Assembly: GCA_036873755.1 (NCBI GenBank) | Contig: JAVTVY010018997.1 | Coordinates: 1 to 64,000, forward strand | Direction of reading: 5' to 3' | DNA from: Hanleya hanleyi | Lineage: Eukaryota; Mollusca; Polyplacophora; Lepidopleurida; Hanleyidae | DNA: 64,000 bases | Part shown: one piece after another, positions 50,110-61,862 of the stretch | Layout of the letters: each line of letters opens with the position of its first letter | Numbering within the stretch: the stretch's first letter is position 1 | The notes under the pieces: model-generated | What the model was told of the DNA's origin: nothing | The model's input: the letters and a program-made list of their open reading frames with translations, nothing else | Databases searched by the model: none | Made by a program: the position numbers and the translations under genes

Positions 50110-52785
50110 AGCACTTGTACAAAAGTTGTTTCTCTTGGTATTTTCTTTTCTAGCTTTGTTGTCTTATCAGTTCTAATATTTTTTTTAACTTGTTCAAACG
50201 ATATAAAGATGAACAATTATTCTGAAATTAATTTGAGGGATTCTCCAATCCAATCAAGATTTTGCAGAACTAGAACACTTTTCAGCCATTTCATTTAATT
50301 TTTTTTTGGTCTTTTTTTTGTCTTCGTTTTTTTTTTGTCTTTGTTTTTTTTTCATTCTGGCTTTAGTGAGTCTGTATGACAAAAAAGAGCAATAAACCTG
50401 ATTCTTTTAATTTCTGTTTCATAGAATGAAAGAAAACGTGAATTTATTTTCAAATAAAAAAGTTCATCATTCTGTGCTTTTGAAACATTCTGTCAATTTG
50501 GAACCTGCTTTGATTTTCGAGTTGTAAGTTGGTGCAGTGATCTCAATGTACATCATCATCATAATAAAGGAGTTAATTGTTCATCTTGAGCTTGACTAGT
50601 TTTGATCCATATCACCTAACGGTCTCAAAATTCTTCCTGGCAATGTATAATGTAATAGCTGATTTGAAGCGTCCATTGAATCTGGAAAAAGACTTGATAG
50701 GTCTTGAAAAAGGTATGGAAAAGTTCTGGAATTTTGAAATCCCCAAGGTGTGGGAACCCTGTCGTTTTCTTTCAGTTGATGATATCCACCAACCTGGGTG
50801 TTCAAAAACAGTTATTCTAAATTTTGCTGATAAATTATATTTCCGGGGGGGGGGGAGCTATTTATCTTGGCATTTGGCAGTTGAATAATGGTTTGATTTT
50901 GCAGAAGCACCAAATTGATCTACCTGCGTGAGTCTGTAAACTTATTTAATAAAGCTGATAAATAATATACATATACTTTTCTTTTCATTTATCCTAACAG
51001 TTTAGTGACATCCACATTGTGTGCTGTGATACTTGTTGATGAAGAATAATTTGCTTGTTAAACCCTGATAATATTCTGAAAACTTATTCTGAATTGTAGC
51101 TGAAACAAAGGAGTGTCTACATTCCACATGTAGGCCTACATTATTGAGATTTTTGACTGATAGCATGGATGGAACCTTTCTCAATTTTTTTTGTTTTTTA
51201 AGCCCTGGACATACCACTGGGCATTTATTTGCCATACGATCACATTTCACATGCTTTGTTCAGCCCCGTGATCTGGAACCAAACAGACAGTACACATGTA
51301 TCACTAGATGAAATAAGGAGAACATGATATACATTTCAGGTTTTACCAATGCCAAATGACTTGAACAGAAGACAATTAGACAAAAAGAAAATCAATAAAT
51401 ATATCAATAAATAATAAATTACATAGAAAATGTTCTTGTCCTTGCAAGGGGGACATCAGACACACTGACAACACAGACCATTCATTCAAATTTCGCCTTC
51501 CATTGGGGAGGCAGAAATATTCCTCAAACACAGTATACATATTCTCTCTTGTGATAAACATTACGCATGTAATGATGACCGGTAGAGTGATACATGTGTC
51601 AATCGGTCAAACATTTTCAAGGATGCCCAGTTTTAACTTAAAACAACCATGCCGGACTTCATTCCTTATCTCAGAATAATTGGATCTAACTTTTACAAAA
51701 CCTGCAGCCCCCAATAGCTCCTGGATCTAGACCACATAAATGAAAGGATCTAGTTTATCGGTGCTATGGCAAAAATATCATGTAGAATGGGATTGTGTGG
51801 ATAATATCAGATTCATGAAAGTTGAAGTCCTGCAGCATGCTCCACAAATATCATCAAAGGTCATAAAACTTTCTGGTCTGCGCCAGTGTGGATCTATACT
51901 TGTATGAACTGCATACAGAATAACACAAAGAACAGGTATATGTATCTCATTACATTCTTAGCCAAAGATCAATACCTGGGTGATATTACAACAATACCAT
52001 GGTGTTATATATTGCTATGATTGGCTTAACTTTACATGCTGAAGATATTTCTAATTTGAGCGTAATGGGCAATCATACTAAATTTATTTTCATAACTTCA
52101 TTTATTTTCACAATAAGCAACATAATCGAGATTAGCAAGTGAAGTTTTACATCATAATATAATACGCATCATGGATCTCCTTCAGTTTAGTGTAGACATA
52201 TATACCCTTGGATATCTGTTACCCTGATTCAGTCATAATATTGTCTGTATTATATTGATGTCGACAAGAAATATACATAATTATTTGATAGTATTATTAA
52301 TTGTATGTTGTTTATGATTAGCATGAACCTTTTATTCGCTGGAATCCAGCCATTTGTTCCATATGGGCAATATTCTCATCAGCCATCACCATTCAATATG
52401 AATGTGATACATGTACAAGTCCATGGTAACTGATACATTATGGTGAAGGTGACCTGTAACACCAGTACACAAAATTATTCCGAGCTCATTGAATCAGCAT
52501 CAAAGAAATATTATTTGCGGGGAATGTGGCTTCCACATCCCTAGCTGGACATGCTAGTGGGGAACCCTCAATCTCACGTTAATTACCATTGGTGAAGTTA
52601 ACGTCAACAAATGCAAAATTGAGCTTGGCATCCGGCCCTATGCTATTCAGTGATGTACTATTCCCCTACTGATCCTGTTGCCTCGACGGAGGTCTTTGCG
52701 CTCATTCAGCGCTTGTTATATAAAGCATGGGGTTATATATAGAGACGCCATATTCCGACACTTCACCGTAAAACTCTTAAGGGCC
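50110..52785. other. Intergenic, no supported gene
   Basis: T-rich simple sequence at 50,299-50,352 and a G run at 50,845. No recognisable domain in any frame. Confidence 0.5.
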
Positions 52786-53823
52786 TGTGGTACTGTGCAA
52801 GCGATTTAATTAGTGTTACAGTGCTCTACAATCTACACTACTAACACTGTGCGGCCAAGTCTGCGTGCGTGCCACTTGGTTCGTGCTACTGGGTGCCATA
52901 TCATCTTAGAAATGGCGCCCTCTGAATTTAGGGGGTGACACACTGTAAGAGTGACTGTAAGGTGGGTGAATGTTTTGGAGTGAGAAAGGTGTTGGGGACG
53001 CGTAATGTGCTTCTATCATTGATTTGCCTATGGAGACGCACCTATAGGACACTATAAGCGCGGCTGACAACCCTAGACGTCCTATCAATTTACAACGGTT
53101 TCCCTGCTCCAAAGCGTATAAAAGACGATTTTCGGTAAACACTCAAGCGATACCTTGCTCGAATCTTGTTCTCATTCAAAACGTAGAGAAGGTCAAGGTC
53201 ATTCTGCTAACATATTTATTCTGTTTCTGATTATGAATTCAACATCAGTTCAACTTTTCGTGGCGTTCAGAACTCAAGGTTAACATGTCAACCAAATCTT
53301 GAATTCCAATCGAAGACAATTTCGAATAGTTCATTGCTGGTGCAAGTCAATCTGTAGAAATGGAGAGGGAAGACTTCCACGACGTTATTTGGTGAGATAT
53401 ACCTCGTCCTCATAGCTCTTATCCTTGTAGTTTGCGCTAGAACGCTCTTCGTGAATAAGCTTGAAATGTCAACATCTCTTTATTGAGCAACGGATGCCGT
53501 TCATTTCACTGAGACAGATACACATCAGATTCATTCTATTCAACCAAAGCCTTTGAACCCTTTTGATAATATAAATAAACTAAATGATATATAGTGTTAA
53601 AAAATTGCTACAATAGTAGACTGATGTTCATCTGCACAGGTATCCGTTCATGATAATAGTCCGTAAATATGAAAACTCAAATCTCCAAAAGGTATTCAGA
53701 AAACGCGAAGAAGCCGGAATTTTCAAAGCCGGATTTTTTTCAAGACTTACCTTCCTCAAAAGTACATCATCGGAATGAAGGAGGAAGAAGCCTAGAGACA
53801 AATATATCAATTACAGGATTTCC

Positions 53824-53829
53824 TTTATT
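53824..53829 (-). promoter_or_regulatory. Poly(A) signal of the meteorin-like gene
   Basis: AATAAA on the minus strand, about 45 bp after the stop, conserved at the same place (63,232-63,237) in the paralog. Confidence 0.6.
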
Positions 53830-53872
53830 GCTGTCATTTACAATCATTATTACATGATGTTACGTTGAGAGA

Positions 53873-53982
53873 CTATGCAAGAGATATTGTGAATGGAATC
53901 ATAGTGACGTAGATCAGCGGTGGAGGCGCCACCAGCTCAAGGTGTACTACACCATCGTGAGACGAGACGCATGTGTCGTGAC
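53873..53982 (-). CDS. Meteorin-like exon 3: end of CUB domain
   Basis: Acceptor CCTTTCCAG. GT completes a Gly codon with exon 2; then HDTCVSSHDGVVHLELVAPP and a hydrophobic end FTISLA with TAG. The plus-strand ORF at 53,942-54,136 is its antisense shadow. Confidence 0.75.
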
Positions 53983-56900
53983 CTGGAAAGGAAAGCCAAT
54001 AAATCACTTGACGAAATGCCATGATGACATAGATCTGGAACTCGATACCATCAGAATCTGGGAGACAGTTTGGTTAGTTATATTGAAAACTGGTTCTGGG
54101 ATCTTTGAAAACTGTTGCTCGCTTAAACCTCGTTAAATATGATAAGAAGGCATTATTTTTGATGGAGAAGGCGCATGACAAATTTATAATCACGAAATTG
54201 GCTTGTATATGCCGGATACATGGGAAGACATGGTAGATCGTATGGGTGGGAACAGGACATGCAGTGTGGAATATACAGGCTTTGTTGTGTATATACATGA
54301 CACCGGTCTACAGCTCTACAGTGATATTTGACTATTTTGGTAAATCAAAGGATAGGGACAAGTTGGAAACATCTGAGCTTACCATCCTACTTAAATATTT
54401 GAATAATATTTTCAGTTTCAGGTAAACGAACGACTCATACAAAAAAATGTTTACCTTCTGTTGGAGCTTGAATTCGGTCTTTTCTGCTTCCGACAATGGA
54501 GTACATCTCCTGGATGAAGCTAGGTCCCTTCAGACAGAGCCGGAAATTATTTGTGTGTGGCGGATCGAAATTAACTTGTAAAGTTCCTTGAGGGTAATCC
54601 CATCGAATGTAACCCTTGGGACACTCATTTCGGGAGGTTACGGTCTCAATTTCACCTGCGTGAGGAAGCCTGGAAGAGAAATATTCGAGTAACCCTCCGT
54701 CGAATGTTAATTTGGTAAATTGGATCTTCGAGACATTTCATTGTCATACCGTCCATGCATTTCTGATATATATACCAAGAACAACATACTAAAAATATAC
54801 CAAAATACATGTGGTGAAAATACTTCAAAACTCAAGTTATATGGTCTAGCCTAATTTCTATGGAAACACACCAGTTTAGTGACGCTTTCTAACTGAGTGA
54901 GTGAATAGAATTTAACGTCGCTTTCAACAATATTTCAGCTATATTGCGAAGAAGAAGAAATCTTTGAAGCAGCATGGAACCAGACACCCTCTAGCCAGAT
55001 AATAAAACACTGATCTCATAAGTTATCATAGTGCGGTGATTTCTAGTCTGTTTGCATAGAATTGAGTGCTAGAAATCTTGGGAAAATTCAAAATGGCGGA
55101 CATATCGGGTAGTTCAAATGTATGTTGTTTTTAGTTTTCGTTCATTGCCCTTCCGTTAGCGACTATGGTAGTAATATATTTAGCTCAGTGTATTGATTCT
55201 CATTACAAGCGTCTGGTCCGTCATTCATAATTCAGCCGTTGTCCATTAGAGAATATCCGCGTCCATAATTCAAAGACCTATTCCATATTCCATATACCAG
55301 TATTAGCACCACATTCAAAAAGACAATCATAGTATACCTAAACATATTCTTGTTTCCTGCAAGAGAGAAGCGGTCAACAGTTTTCAATGGTGCCGGCAAT
55401 ACATCATGATGTTCCAAAAATATCAAATCCGTATCGCTGATCAGTATTCTTAATCCATACTATTTTTGTAAAGTCGTCATCTAAAGAATGATGTATCTCA
55501 GTCACGCTTTGATTGTGACTGTTCATATGAGTACCATGAGGATCTTGAAGTACATGGGTTCATACGGCCCCTAGCCCCGGGTTAAGCGGAATTAGACACA
55601 AGTTACGAAACGTAACGCCATAGATCTTGCACGCTACGCTCGTATTTTGCTATCAGCATGCGATATGTATCGCCAAATTTGAGAAACTTGAGTGGGGGCG
55701 CTTGGTGTTGTAACCCTGTTTTATAAGTTTCTGCAACAATGTTTTCTGACGTTGATTAAAATCGTCACATTTAACACAGGATCTAGCAAATGCTACTAGG
55801 CGTGATATGTATACGCCAATCACATGCATTGATTATTGAAAGAATATTCTCGATATTTTCTAAACAACGTACATATATACCATCAAAATAACTCCTGACT
55901 AGATAATATGTGTTCATTTCATGATAACACCCAATGAATTTTGTTCAAATGTCTGGTAGTTACGGTCTCTAATTTTAGGATTAGAGAAAATATGTACCCC
56001 AAACTCTTCCCTATTCATAGTAATTTTTTAATTGGGAGTGATTTCAGTAGGTACTCTCTCCCCTTATCAAATACGCATTTACATCGCTCGGGGTTTACAA
56101 CAACCCCATGTCAGTTTTCATTTCAGTATTATATTTCTTTCAGATTATGAGCCATGTATGGTCAGTCTATAGTTCTTTTTAAGTGTAAATGGCGGTGATC
56201 GTATGAGCTAGCAAAGCACGTGAATTAAGCTAATTTTGTTCCATGTGTCCACAAGGAATGCGTTGAGTTTCTGTATTCTTCCCAAAACATTGCCAGTGAT
56301 ACTACTCTCTAAAAAACCGTTGAGTGAAATTTCACTCAGGTAAGAGTGTAAATTGATCCCACTCAATACTTGAGAGAGATTTTCACTTAACTTGAGTTAC
56401 TTTTCACTCAACTTAAGTTAAATGCACTCAACTTGAGTGACATTCACTCAACCATAAGAGTGGAAATTGATTTCGCTCAAGTTGAGTGAACTGGAGTGTT
56501 TTAACTCAAGTTGAGTGAAAAGTAACTCAAGTTGAGTGGAAAGTAGCTAAGTTTGAGTGAACAGGTACATTTCACTCAAACTTGAGTGGAACAGTTCACT
56601 CAAGTTTTTTTAGAGAGTAAGGCGGCTGCTGTTGACACGCCATCTGATTACAGATGTCAGTACTCTACACTCTTTAGAGTCAGAATTTACCTCCGAAGAA
56701 CAGTCATTCTTTTGTTGCCAGAATGCAAAATACGCTGGGAGAAAGAAATACTTTTGAGGTATATTACTTCCAAGGCGCTATTGCTCAGTGAGGTGAAGAT
56801 CGGAAAGATGACTGGTCCACACCAGTTGGGAGACGACTTGCGAACGCGCAAGAGATCTTCATGCTGCATCTGCCTTTGATTGATTTGATGTATTCACCAA

Positions 56901-59632
56901 TCAGTAAATGTACATAGGGATGTTGGTTGAGCGCAAAATAATCAAAGAACAAGTGTTACATATGTCAACCAGTAAATATTATCGGCGGGAATAAATCTCC
57001 TGGGCTTTATAATATTTTAAATCCTATAATATATGTAGCAGGTGAAATCAATAATATATACAAAAGCAATATTTTTGTACACGAACCATAATATATTTTA
57101 GGCATGAAAATCAATCAGATATCAATGAGAAATGATTCTAGTTTTGATTTGAAAAGTGATGTCGAGTCTATAGTCTTTATATACGGGAGCAACTTGTTTC
57201 ATTCCCGAGGTCCTGTGCTTTTAAGGGTGTAGTAAGAAAGGTTAGAATAATGGAAAAGCCTGTAAACGTTTTCGGGTTCTCGTTTGGTATTGATGTATAT
57301 ACGATAGTTTGATAAAGTAGGTTTGAAAGTTTTTGGGGAGACGATATGGGTGATAGATAAATTTGTGTGTCATAAGTAAGCAACAATATTGGTTCAACCG
57401 AAGTAGTGGTATGATTTGTAAATTATGGAAAAGTGGTTGAGTATGTTCATGTTTATTGGATGGGGTCATGACGCGAATCTCACGTTTTTGGAGTATAATC
57501 AACGGATTCAAATGTGTTGCATATGTGTTTCACCAAAGGGCGGTACCATATGACAGATATGGAAAGATCATAGAGTAGTATAAGATATAGAGTGTTCTTT
57601 TGTTTATCGATCGCTTTATCGCTGAAATATTGCTGAACGCGACATTAAACCTTAATTCTCTCTCTCGAATTTTTAATATGATTGATGATTCCTATGTTTC
57701 TCGATACCTTTTTACATATATAGTCAACATGAGCTGTCCAGTTTAAACTTTCATTGAACATAAGGCCAAGGAATTTGAATTTTCGGACGACATCAACTTC
57801 TGTTCCAGAGATTAACAGAGGAGGTAAAGAGCCTGGTGGTAACTTTATGTTTGGTTTGATTAGCATTTAGTTTTTTAATGTTCAGAGATTGACGATTCGA
57901 TGAGAACCAGTTATGAAGTTTATCTAATTCTATGGTCATAGTATTAATGACATCACCAATATTTTTTACCAGAGTATACAACACTTGAATCATGTGCAAA
58001 GAGTGTGGTCCAGAAAGAATTAGTTACATTGTTGATGTCATTAATATAAATCAGGAATAGTATTGGTCCAAGAAGTGACCCCTGTGGTACGCCACAGGTA
58101 ATTTGCTGAGGTCAAGATAGTTTATCATTAAATGAAACAATTTGTAATCTGTTGGATAGGTAACTTCTGATCCAATCATTGGGTAAACCACGAAATTCAT
58201 AATGATTCATCTTGGATAGTACCGGGTAGTATATTGTGATATACATTATCGAACGACTTGGACAGATCAAGAAATGTGACAATACTGAATAGTTTTACTT
58301 CTTTTGCGGCTACTAGAGGCACCAAACCTGTAATGTGAGTTCAGAACAGGAAAGCCATTCCCCAACAAAACTATTATGATTCTACCCCCAAAACGACTCA
58401 AGAAAGTTCCACCTCGAGATACAGATCATACAGTGGCATTTTCAAAATTCAGAGAGAGTACTTGCAAGAGAATGACGAAGCACAGAAAGCAATTGGGCTC
58501 CTTTTTAAGATGTAGTATCTAGGAAACTCGGAAGCTCAATCATATGGTTTCATCCAAATAAAAGTAACAAATTAATGAAACATTTCGGTGATAAAATCAA
58601 CATAACTGAATTGAATGGTTGGTCAAGGTGGTTTATACTCAGCAGCAATGTCTTCGTGGTTCTACAGGAGTTGATTCATCAACCAAATAAGAGAACTGTG
58701 AAAGTCAAAAGTTCAGAAAAGTGAAAACAGCAGCAGATATTATAAAAAATGAAATCGATTTTATTGGATATACTCTCAAATACCTATCAAGTCCCCCCAG
58801 AAATGTCATGCTAAACAATTTCATCCCAAATCATGACGGTAGCTTGATAGGTATCAGAGGTTTTGTCCAATAAATTTATATCATTTTGGCTAAGCTTGGT
58901 AGCTGTTTCCAATATCCTGAGCTTTTCGCCTTCATAATCCTTTTTCTTTGACTGTTGATAAAACTCCAGGTCTGTAGATTCGCTGAAGCATTTTACGTAG
59001 TTTGACCATTTTTGGAATTCCGTGCAATTCAGTTAACGTGATCTATTTTCGAAATGTTCCATTTATTTGTTTTCATTAGAGTGAAGCTATTTGACTGGAC
59101 TCCTTGGTTTTCTGGATATTCCTGCGTCCAATTTTATGCATATAGTCTTGAAATAACTGCATTATGATAAGCTATGATCATGGGATCGGAAAGCTAAAGG
59201 GGGCTATTTAAAATGGCGTATCATCAGAGAAATAAGGGTAGATTAGTTTTGAAGTACATGTATTTCCAACAAATATATTTTAGTAAACTTTTAGTATGTT
59301 GTTCTTGGGCATTTCGTTTGAAATGTAATCTGTTGCAATTTGTTGTAGACTCAGGTAGATTGTCTGGGCTAGTTTGGGGAAATTGATAATTAGTGATCCA
59401 TATTTTACTGAATGCAATATCTCCATAACAGCCCACAGTGTAAACTGGGATTTAGTATTTCTGCATTCCAGGCGTAAATGCCTGTATTTTCTTAATTGGC
59501 TACCACATGGATCGAGTTGAAATAGGCGACAGCTCATCTGTTAGGGCTGATGTTGCATGGATCGTTGAAGGCTAGGCCCTGGACACTGGTAGCAGAGACC
59601 ACGAGGAAGACAAGAAACATCATACCGGCCAT
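53873..59632 (-). CDS. Secreted CUB-domain protein of meteorin type, lacking NTR domain
   Basis: Predicted 139-aa secreted protein from three minus-strand exons (59538-59632, 54455-54669, 53873-53982); the sum is 420 bp, exactly 140 codons. Signal peptide at residues 1-19 (MAGMMFLVFLVVSATSVQG). The mature part has four cysteines (26, 48, 77, 108), paired as expected of a CUB domain. The CPKGYIRWDYPQGTLQVNF segment matches the meteorin CUB core (C-x(3)-VEWxYPxGALxxxL), and Cys26-Cys48 spacing agrees with meteorin. Meteorins are secreted neurotrophic/metabolic factors with CUB plus NTR domains; here a TAG follows the last CUB strand and AATAAA lies about 45 bp on, so the NTR part is missing. 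The exon 1 donor is AG|ATGAGC rather than GT. Possible alternatives: an unnamed CUB-only family, or a pseudogene if the donor is dead. The tandem copy argues for function. Confidence 0.68.
54455..54669 (-). CDS. Meteorin-like exon 2: CUB core
   Basis: Acceptor ATTTCTCTTCCAG, donor G|GTAAAC; 215 bp. Encodes LPHAGEIETVTSRNEC, PKGYIRWDYPQGTLQVNF, NNFRLCLKGPSFIQEMYSIV and ends APTE. The W-x-YPxG-x-L core and the LCL cysteine are the key family features. Confidence 0.75.
54894..54948 (+). repeat. Fragment of a mollusc-type dispersed repeat
   Basis: GAGTGAGTGAATAGAATTTA followed by ACGTCGCTTTCAACAATATT and TCAGCTATAT. A second copy lies inverted at 57,615-57,655, inside the LINE relic. I recall this pattern as very common in gastropod genomes. 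Confidence 0.5.
55206..55825 (-). mobile_element. 5'-truncated RT element copy
   Basis: Full tail (GGTCCGTCATTCATAATTCA to CCCCGGGTTAAGCGGAATTA), then about 220 bp complementary to the 3' end of the RT ORF (to the YGVYISRLVAFAR region). Sits in intron 1 of the meteorin-like gene. Tail hairpin intact (AGTCAC...GTGACT). Confidence 0.9.
56305..56617. mobile_element. MITE with TA target duplication and internal palindromes
   Basis: The ends CTCTCTAAAAAA and TTTTTTAGAGAG are inverted, and TA flanks both sides (56,303-56,304; 56,618-56,619). The interior is built from repeats of ACTCAACTTGAGT and half-units, so the whole folds back on itself. The TA duplication suggests mobilisation by a Tc1/mariner-like transposase. 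Confidence 0.8.
57242..58330 (-). pseudogene. Non-LTR retrotransposon (LINE) RT relic
   Basis: In minus-strand order: TFLDLSKSFDNVYHNILL, RGLPNDWIRSYLSNRLQIV, GVPQGSLLGPILFLIYINDI, FAHDSSVVY (FADD box mutated), ISGTEVDVVRKFKFLGLMF, then SYGTALW, ILQKREIRVMT and HTQPLFHNLQI. This is the palm-to-thumb order of Jockey/CR1-group RTs. Many stops and frameshifts; a small repeat is inserted at 57,606-57,655. In intron 1 of the meteorin-like gene. Confidence 0.85.
58755..58876. repeat. Inverted repeat, ~30-bp arms
   Basis: ATTGGATATACTCTCAAATA and CCTATCAAG on the left pair with CTTGATAGGTATCAGAGG and TTGTCCAATAAA on the right. No coding content. Confidence 0.6.
59538..59632 (-). CDS. Meteorin-like exon 1: signal peptide
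   Basis: ATG at 59,632 starts a hydrophobic signal peptide, then LAFNDPCNISPN. The exon must end in phase 2, and AG before ATGAGC at 59,538 gives a split Arg codon with exon 2. Reading further meets TGA at once. No GT upstream offers the needed phase. Confidence 0.6.
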
Positions 59633-59639
59633 ACTGGTA

Positions 59640-60980
59640 CTCCTCACAAATGGGTATCTCACGACGGGTGATTGGAAGGTACGGTCATGCCGTGGGAAAT
59701 GAAGGCAGGTAAGATATATGCCGATGTGTGTGGTATGCTCCAATGAAAGAAATGTGATAATGTGAAAATATCGGTCAACGAAAGTGACAAGGTCACGTGA
59801 ACCGGAATAACATATTATCCCAGGTTAGGTTCATTTGATGAAGATTTAGTGATTGATTCGGAAAATGTACAGACTCGTTTATTTGACCATACTTAGGTGG
59901 TGGATCATCCCAAAACATCCAAATTGTTGTCAATAGATCGCTGATGCAGATGCAAATTCATTTTGTGGTGGATTTTTCGTAAACATCAACATCAATAACA
60001 GAGAGTACAGCAACGTGTTCGTTATCTACATTGTTTAAGGAAATTGTTTAATATAATTCCATTCTGAGTTCAAAGGATGTGTCGCATTTTATACTGTTAA
60101 AATATATGCCAATAGAGGTCACTTCCGCTGGAAAAAGGCCGCTTCATCTGGCAGTAAGTAGGACAGGACTGGTATTCGAGATTGGATTTTGAAGCTGATT
60201 TTTGTCCCAATGAACACCCCGCGAAATCAAAGTTTCATGGATGTTACATGCTGAATTATCAGGTTCGAAAACGAGGCTATGATCAATTGCATAGAAATAG
60301 ATTGATGATTGAACAAGGTCATTCCAAACAAAATTTATATTTTCACACAATATTCGAAGATTTTTTTTTGAAAAAACCTGAATTGGTCATGGTTTGAGGT
60401 GTCACATTTTTTGCTACTAGGAAAAAGTGCACCAAAAAATACCAAACTAGGTCAGAGAGCAGACTTACTGAACCACAAATCCATTATTGTGCAACTGACT
60501 ATCAAGGTAATTTTTAGGTTGATATTTCAGAATTTAAACTTCAAGAAATATCTGATGAAGTAGATTTTTTGATTGAATAAAGCAGCTTTATTAGCATCAC
60601 ATACGTCACTTTTCCTGTGTGAACGACAGACATCCTTTAAAAATGATAAAAATACCCCCGTCGCTATAACAGCATCCGAACAGTGCGTGCTTATTGATTC
60701 TTTCCATATTTTCACTTACACACCACAAAACGCAACTCTATTCGAATTTCATGCAAATGAACCGAAATGTCATGTGAAAATAAGTTGGAGCAAGTAGTCT
60801 GAATAGAAAAGTGTCCAAGAAGATAAATAAGCCAAACAGTGCAATTCACCACCATTGCTCGACACCACTGACCCTATAACTTTAGCTACAGTTTGCATTG
60901 CTGCATGCATATGTTTGTGGACACTCCACCTCCACAGCGACTGCAGAAACGGTATTCTTTCTGGGCGATCTTACAACATG
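59640..60980. other. Upstream of the meteorin-like gene; no other gene seen
   Basis: Would hold its promoter. No TATA box or initiator can be assigned with confidence. ORFs at 60.2 and 60.6 kb have no recognisable domain. Confidence 0.4.
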
Positions 60981-60987
60981 AAAGTAG

Positions 60988-61154
60988 TACCAGAATATAA
61001 GTTCCAACTTGCTATAAAGTAGAATGTAATGCGAAGGAACCAGGCAATTGCCGAATTTAGCTGAACAGTATTGACCAGTTAAAGTCGGCAATTGCCTGGT
61101 TCCTTGACATTACGTTCTACTTTATATATAATAGTTGGAACTTATATTCTGGTA
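60988..61154. repeat. Foldback with ~68-bp arms
   Basis: TACCAGAATATAAGTTCCAA through GGAACCAGGCAATTGCCGA is inverted as TCGGCAATTGCCTGGTTCC through TTATATTCTGGTA. The spacer is about 30 nt. Short non-autonomous element. Confidence 0.85.
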
Positions 61155-61203
61155 TGGAGAGGTTTTGCTAAACCTAAAATATTCGCGACAATATGAAATA
61201 GGC

Positions 61204-61318
61204 TTCGAGTTTTCGAGGAAAACTATCCTCATCCCCAGATCGTGGAAATTGGAAGGATATATTCAAACCTCCGTGAAATTGTCCTGGGGATGAGGGTATT
61301 TTTCCTCGAAAGCTTCTA
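61204..61318. repeat. Inverted repeat, ~33-bp arms
   Basis: TTTTCGAGGAAAACTATCCT then CATCCCCAG pairs with CTGGGGATG then AGGGTATTTTTCCTCGAAA. Lies between the previous foldback and a tail-family copy. Confidence 0.75.
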
Positions 61319-61371
61319 AAGATGAATTTGTGTAGCCTATTTTACATTGTCGCATTTATTGTAGGTTTCAG

Positions 61372-61738
61372 ATCCGACATTCAATATTCAGCCGTCGTCC
61401 GCAAAAGAATTTCCGCGTCAATAATCGAGAGACTTATTTCGTATGATAGTTGAACCAATTCCAAATGTGTATGAAATAAAAATAATAAAAACACAAGATG
61501 GTTTCTTTCAAGAGAGAAACGACCAAGCGGTCAATGATGTCCGCAAGACATGATGATGCCCTATACAAAAACTAAACCTGATCACTGACCATTATTCTTT
61601 GTCTAAATGAATTTTCAAGTCGTTTCCAGAGTATGTATATCTCAGTCACGCTTTGATCGTGACTGTTGATCGTCGCCGTGGAGATGTGAACACATGATAT
61701 TCAAACGGCCCCTAGCCGCGGGTTAAGCGGAATAACAA
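61372..61738 (-). mobile_element. Full-length tail-family copy without RT
   Basis: Runs from GATCCGACATTCAATATTCA to CTAGCCGCGGGTTAAGCGGA with no RT sequence attached. The hairpin CAGTCACGCTTTGATCGTGA is present. Suggests a short non-autonomous element of about 370 bp. Confidence 0.8.
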
Positions 61739-61777
61739 CAACAATGTACCATTCAAAATATCATTGGATATGTGTGA

Positions 61778-61862
61778 CGAACAGGGCGGAGCTCAACCAA
61801 AATACAGACATTCAACCCCTAACTTACGCATCCAGCGCTCTACCGACTGAGCTAACAGGAAG
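61778..61862 (-). repeat. tRNA-derived SINE head
   Basis: The reverse complement gives TTAGCTCAGTCGGTAGAGCGC (A box) and GGTTGAGCTCC (B box, mutated). A tRNA-like gene head without a closing acceptor stem, directly after the tail-family copy. Confidence 0.7.

Larger units (their letters stand above)
52789..54379. repeat. Duplicated block, copy A
   Basis: Matches 61,951-63,839 in the same orientation: ATTTAATTAGTGTTACAGTG, AAATGGCGCCCTCTGAATTT, the meteorin-like last exon and part of its intron. Moderately diverged outside the exon. Confidence 0.88.

Noticed and set aside
52906..53142. Minus-strand ORF of 78 codons in the duplicated block
   Set aside because: The corresponding region in copy B carries frame-breaking differences, so it is not conserved as protein.
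53942..54136. Plus-strand ORF with a conserved partner at 63,332-63,544
   Set aside because: Antisense to the meteorin-like last exon; its conservation follows from the minus-strand coding exon, which has splice sites, matching phase and a poly(A) signal.
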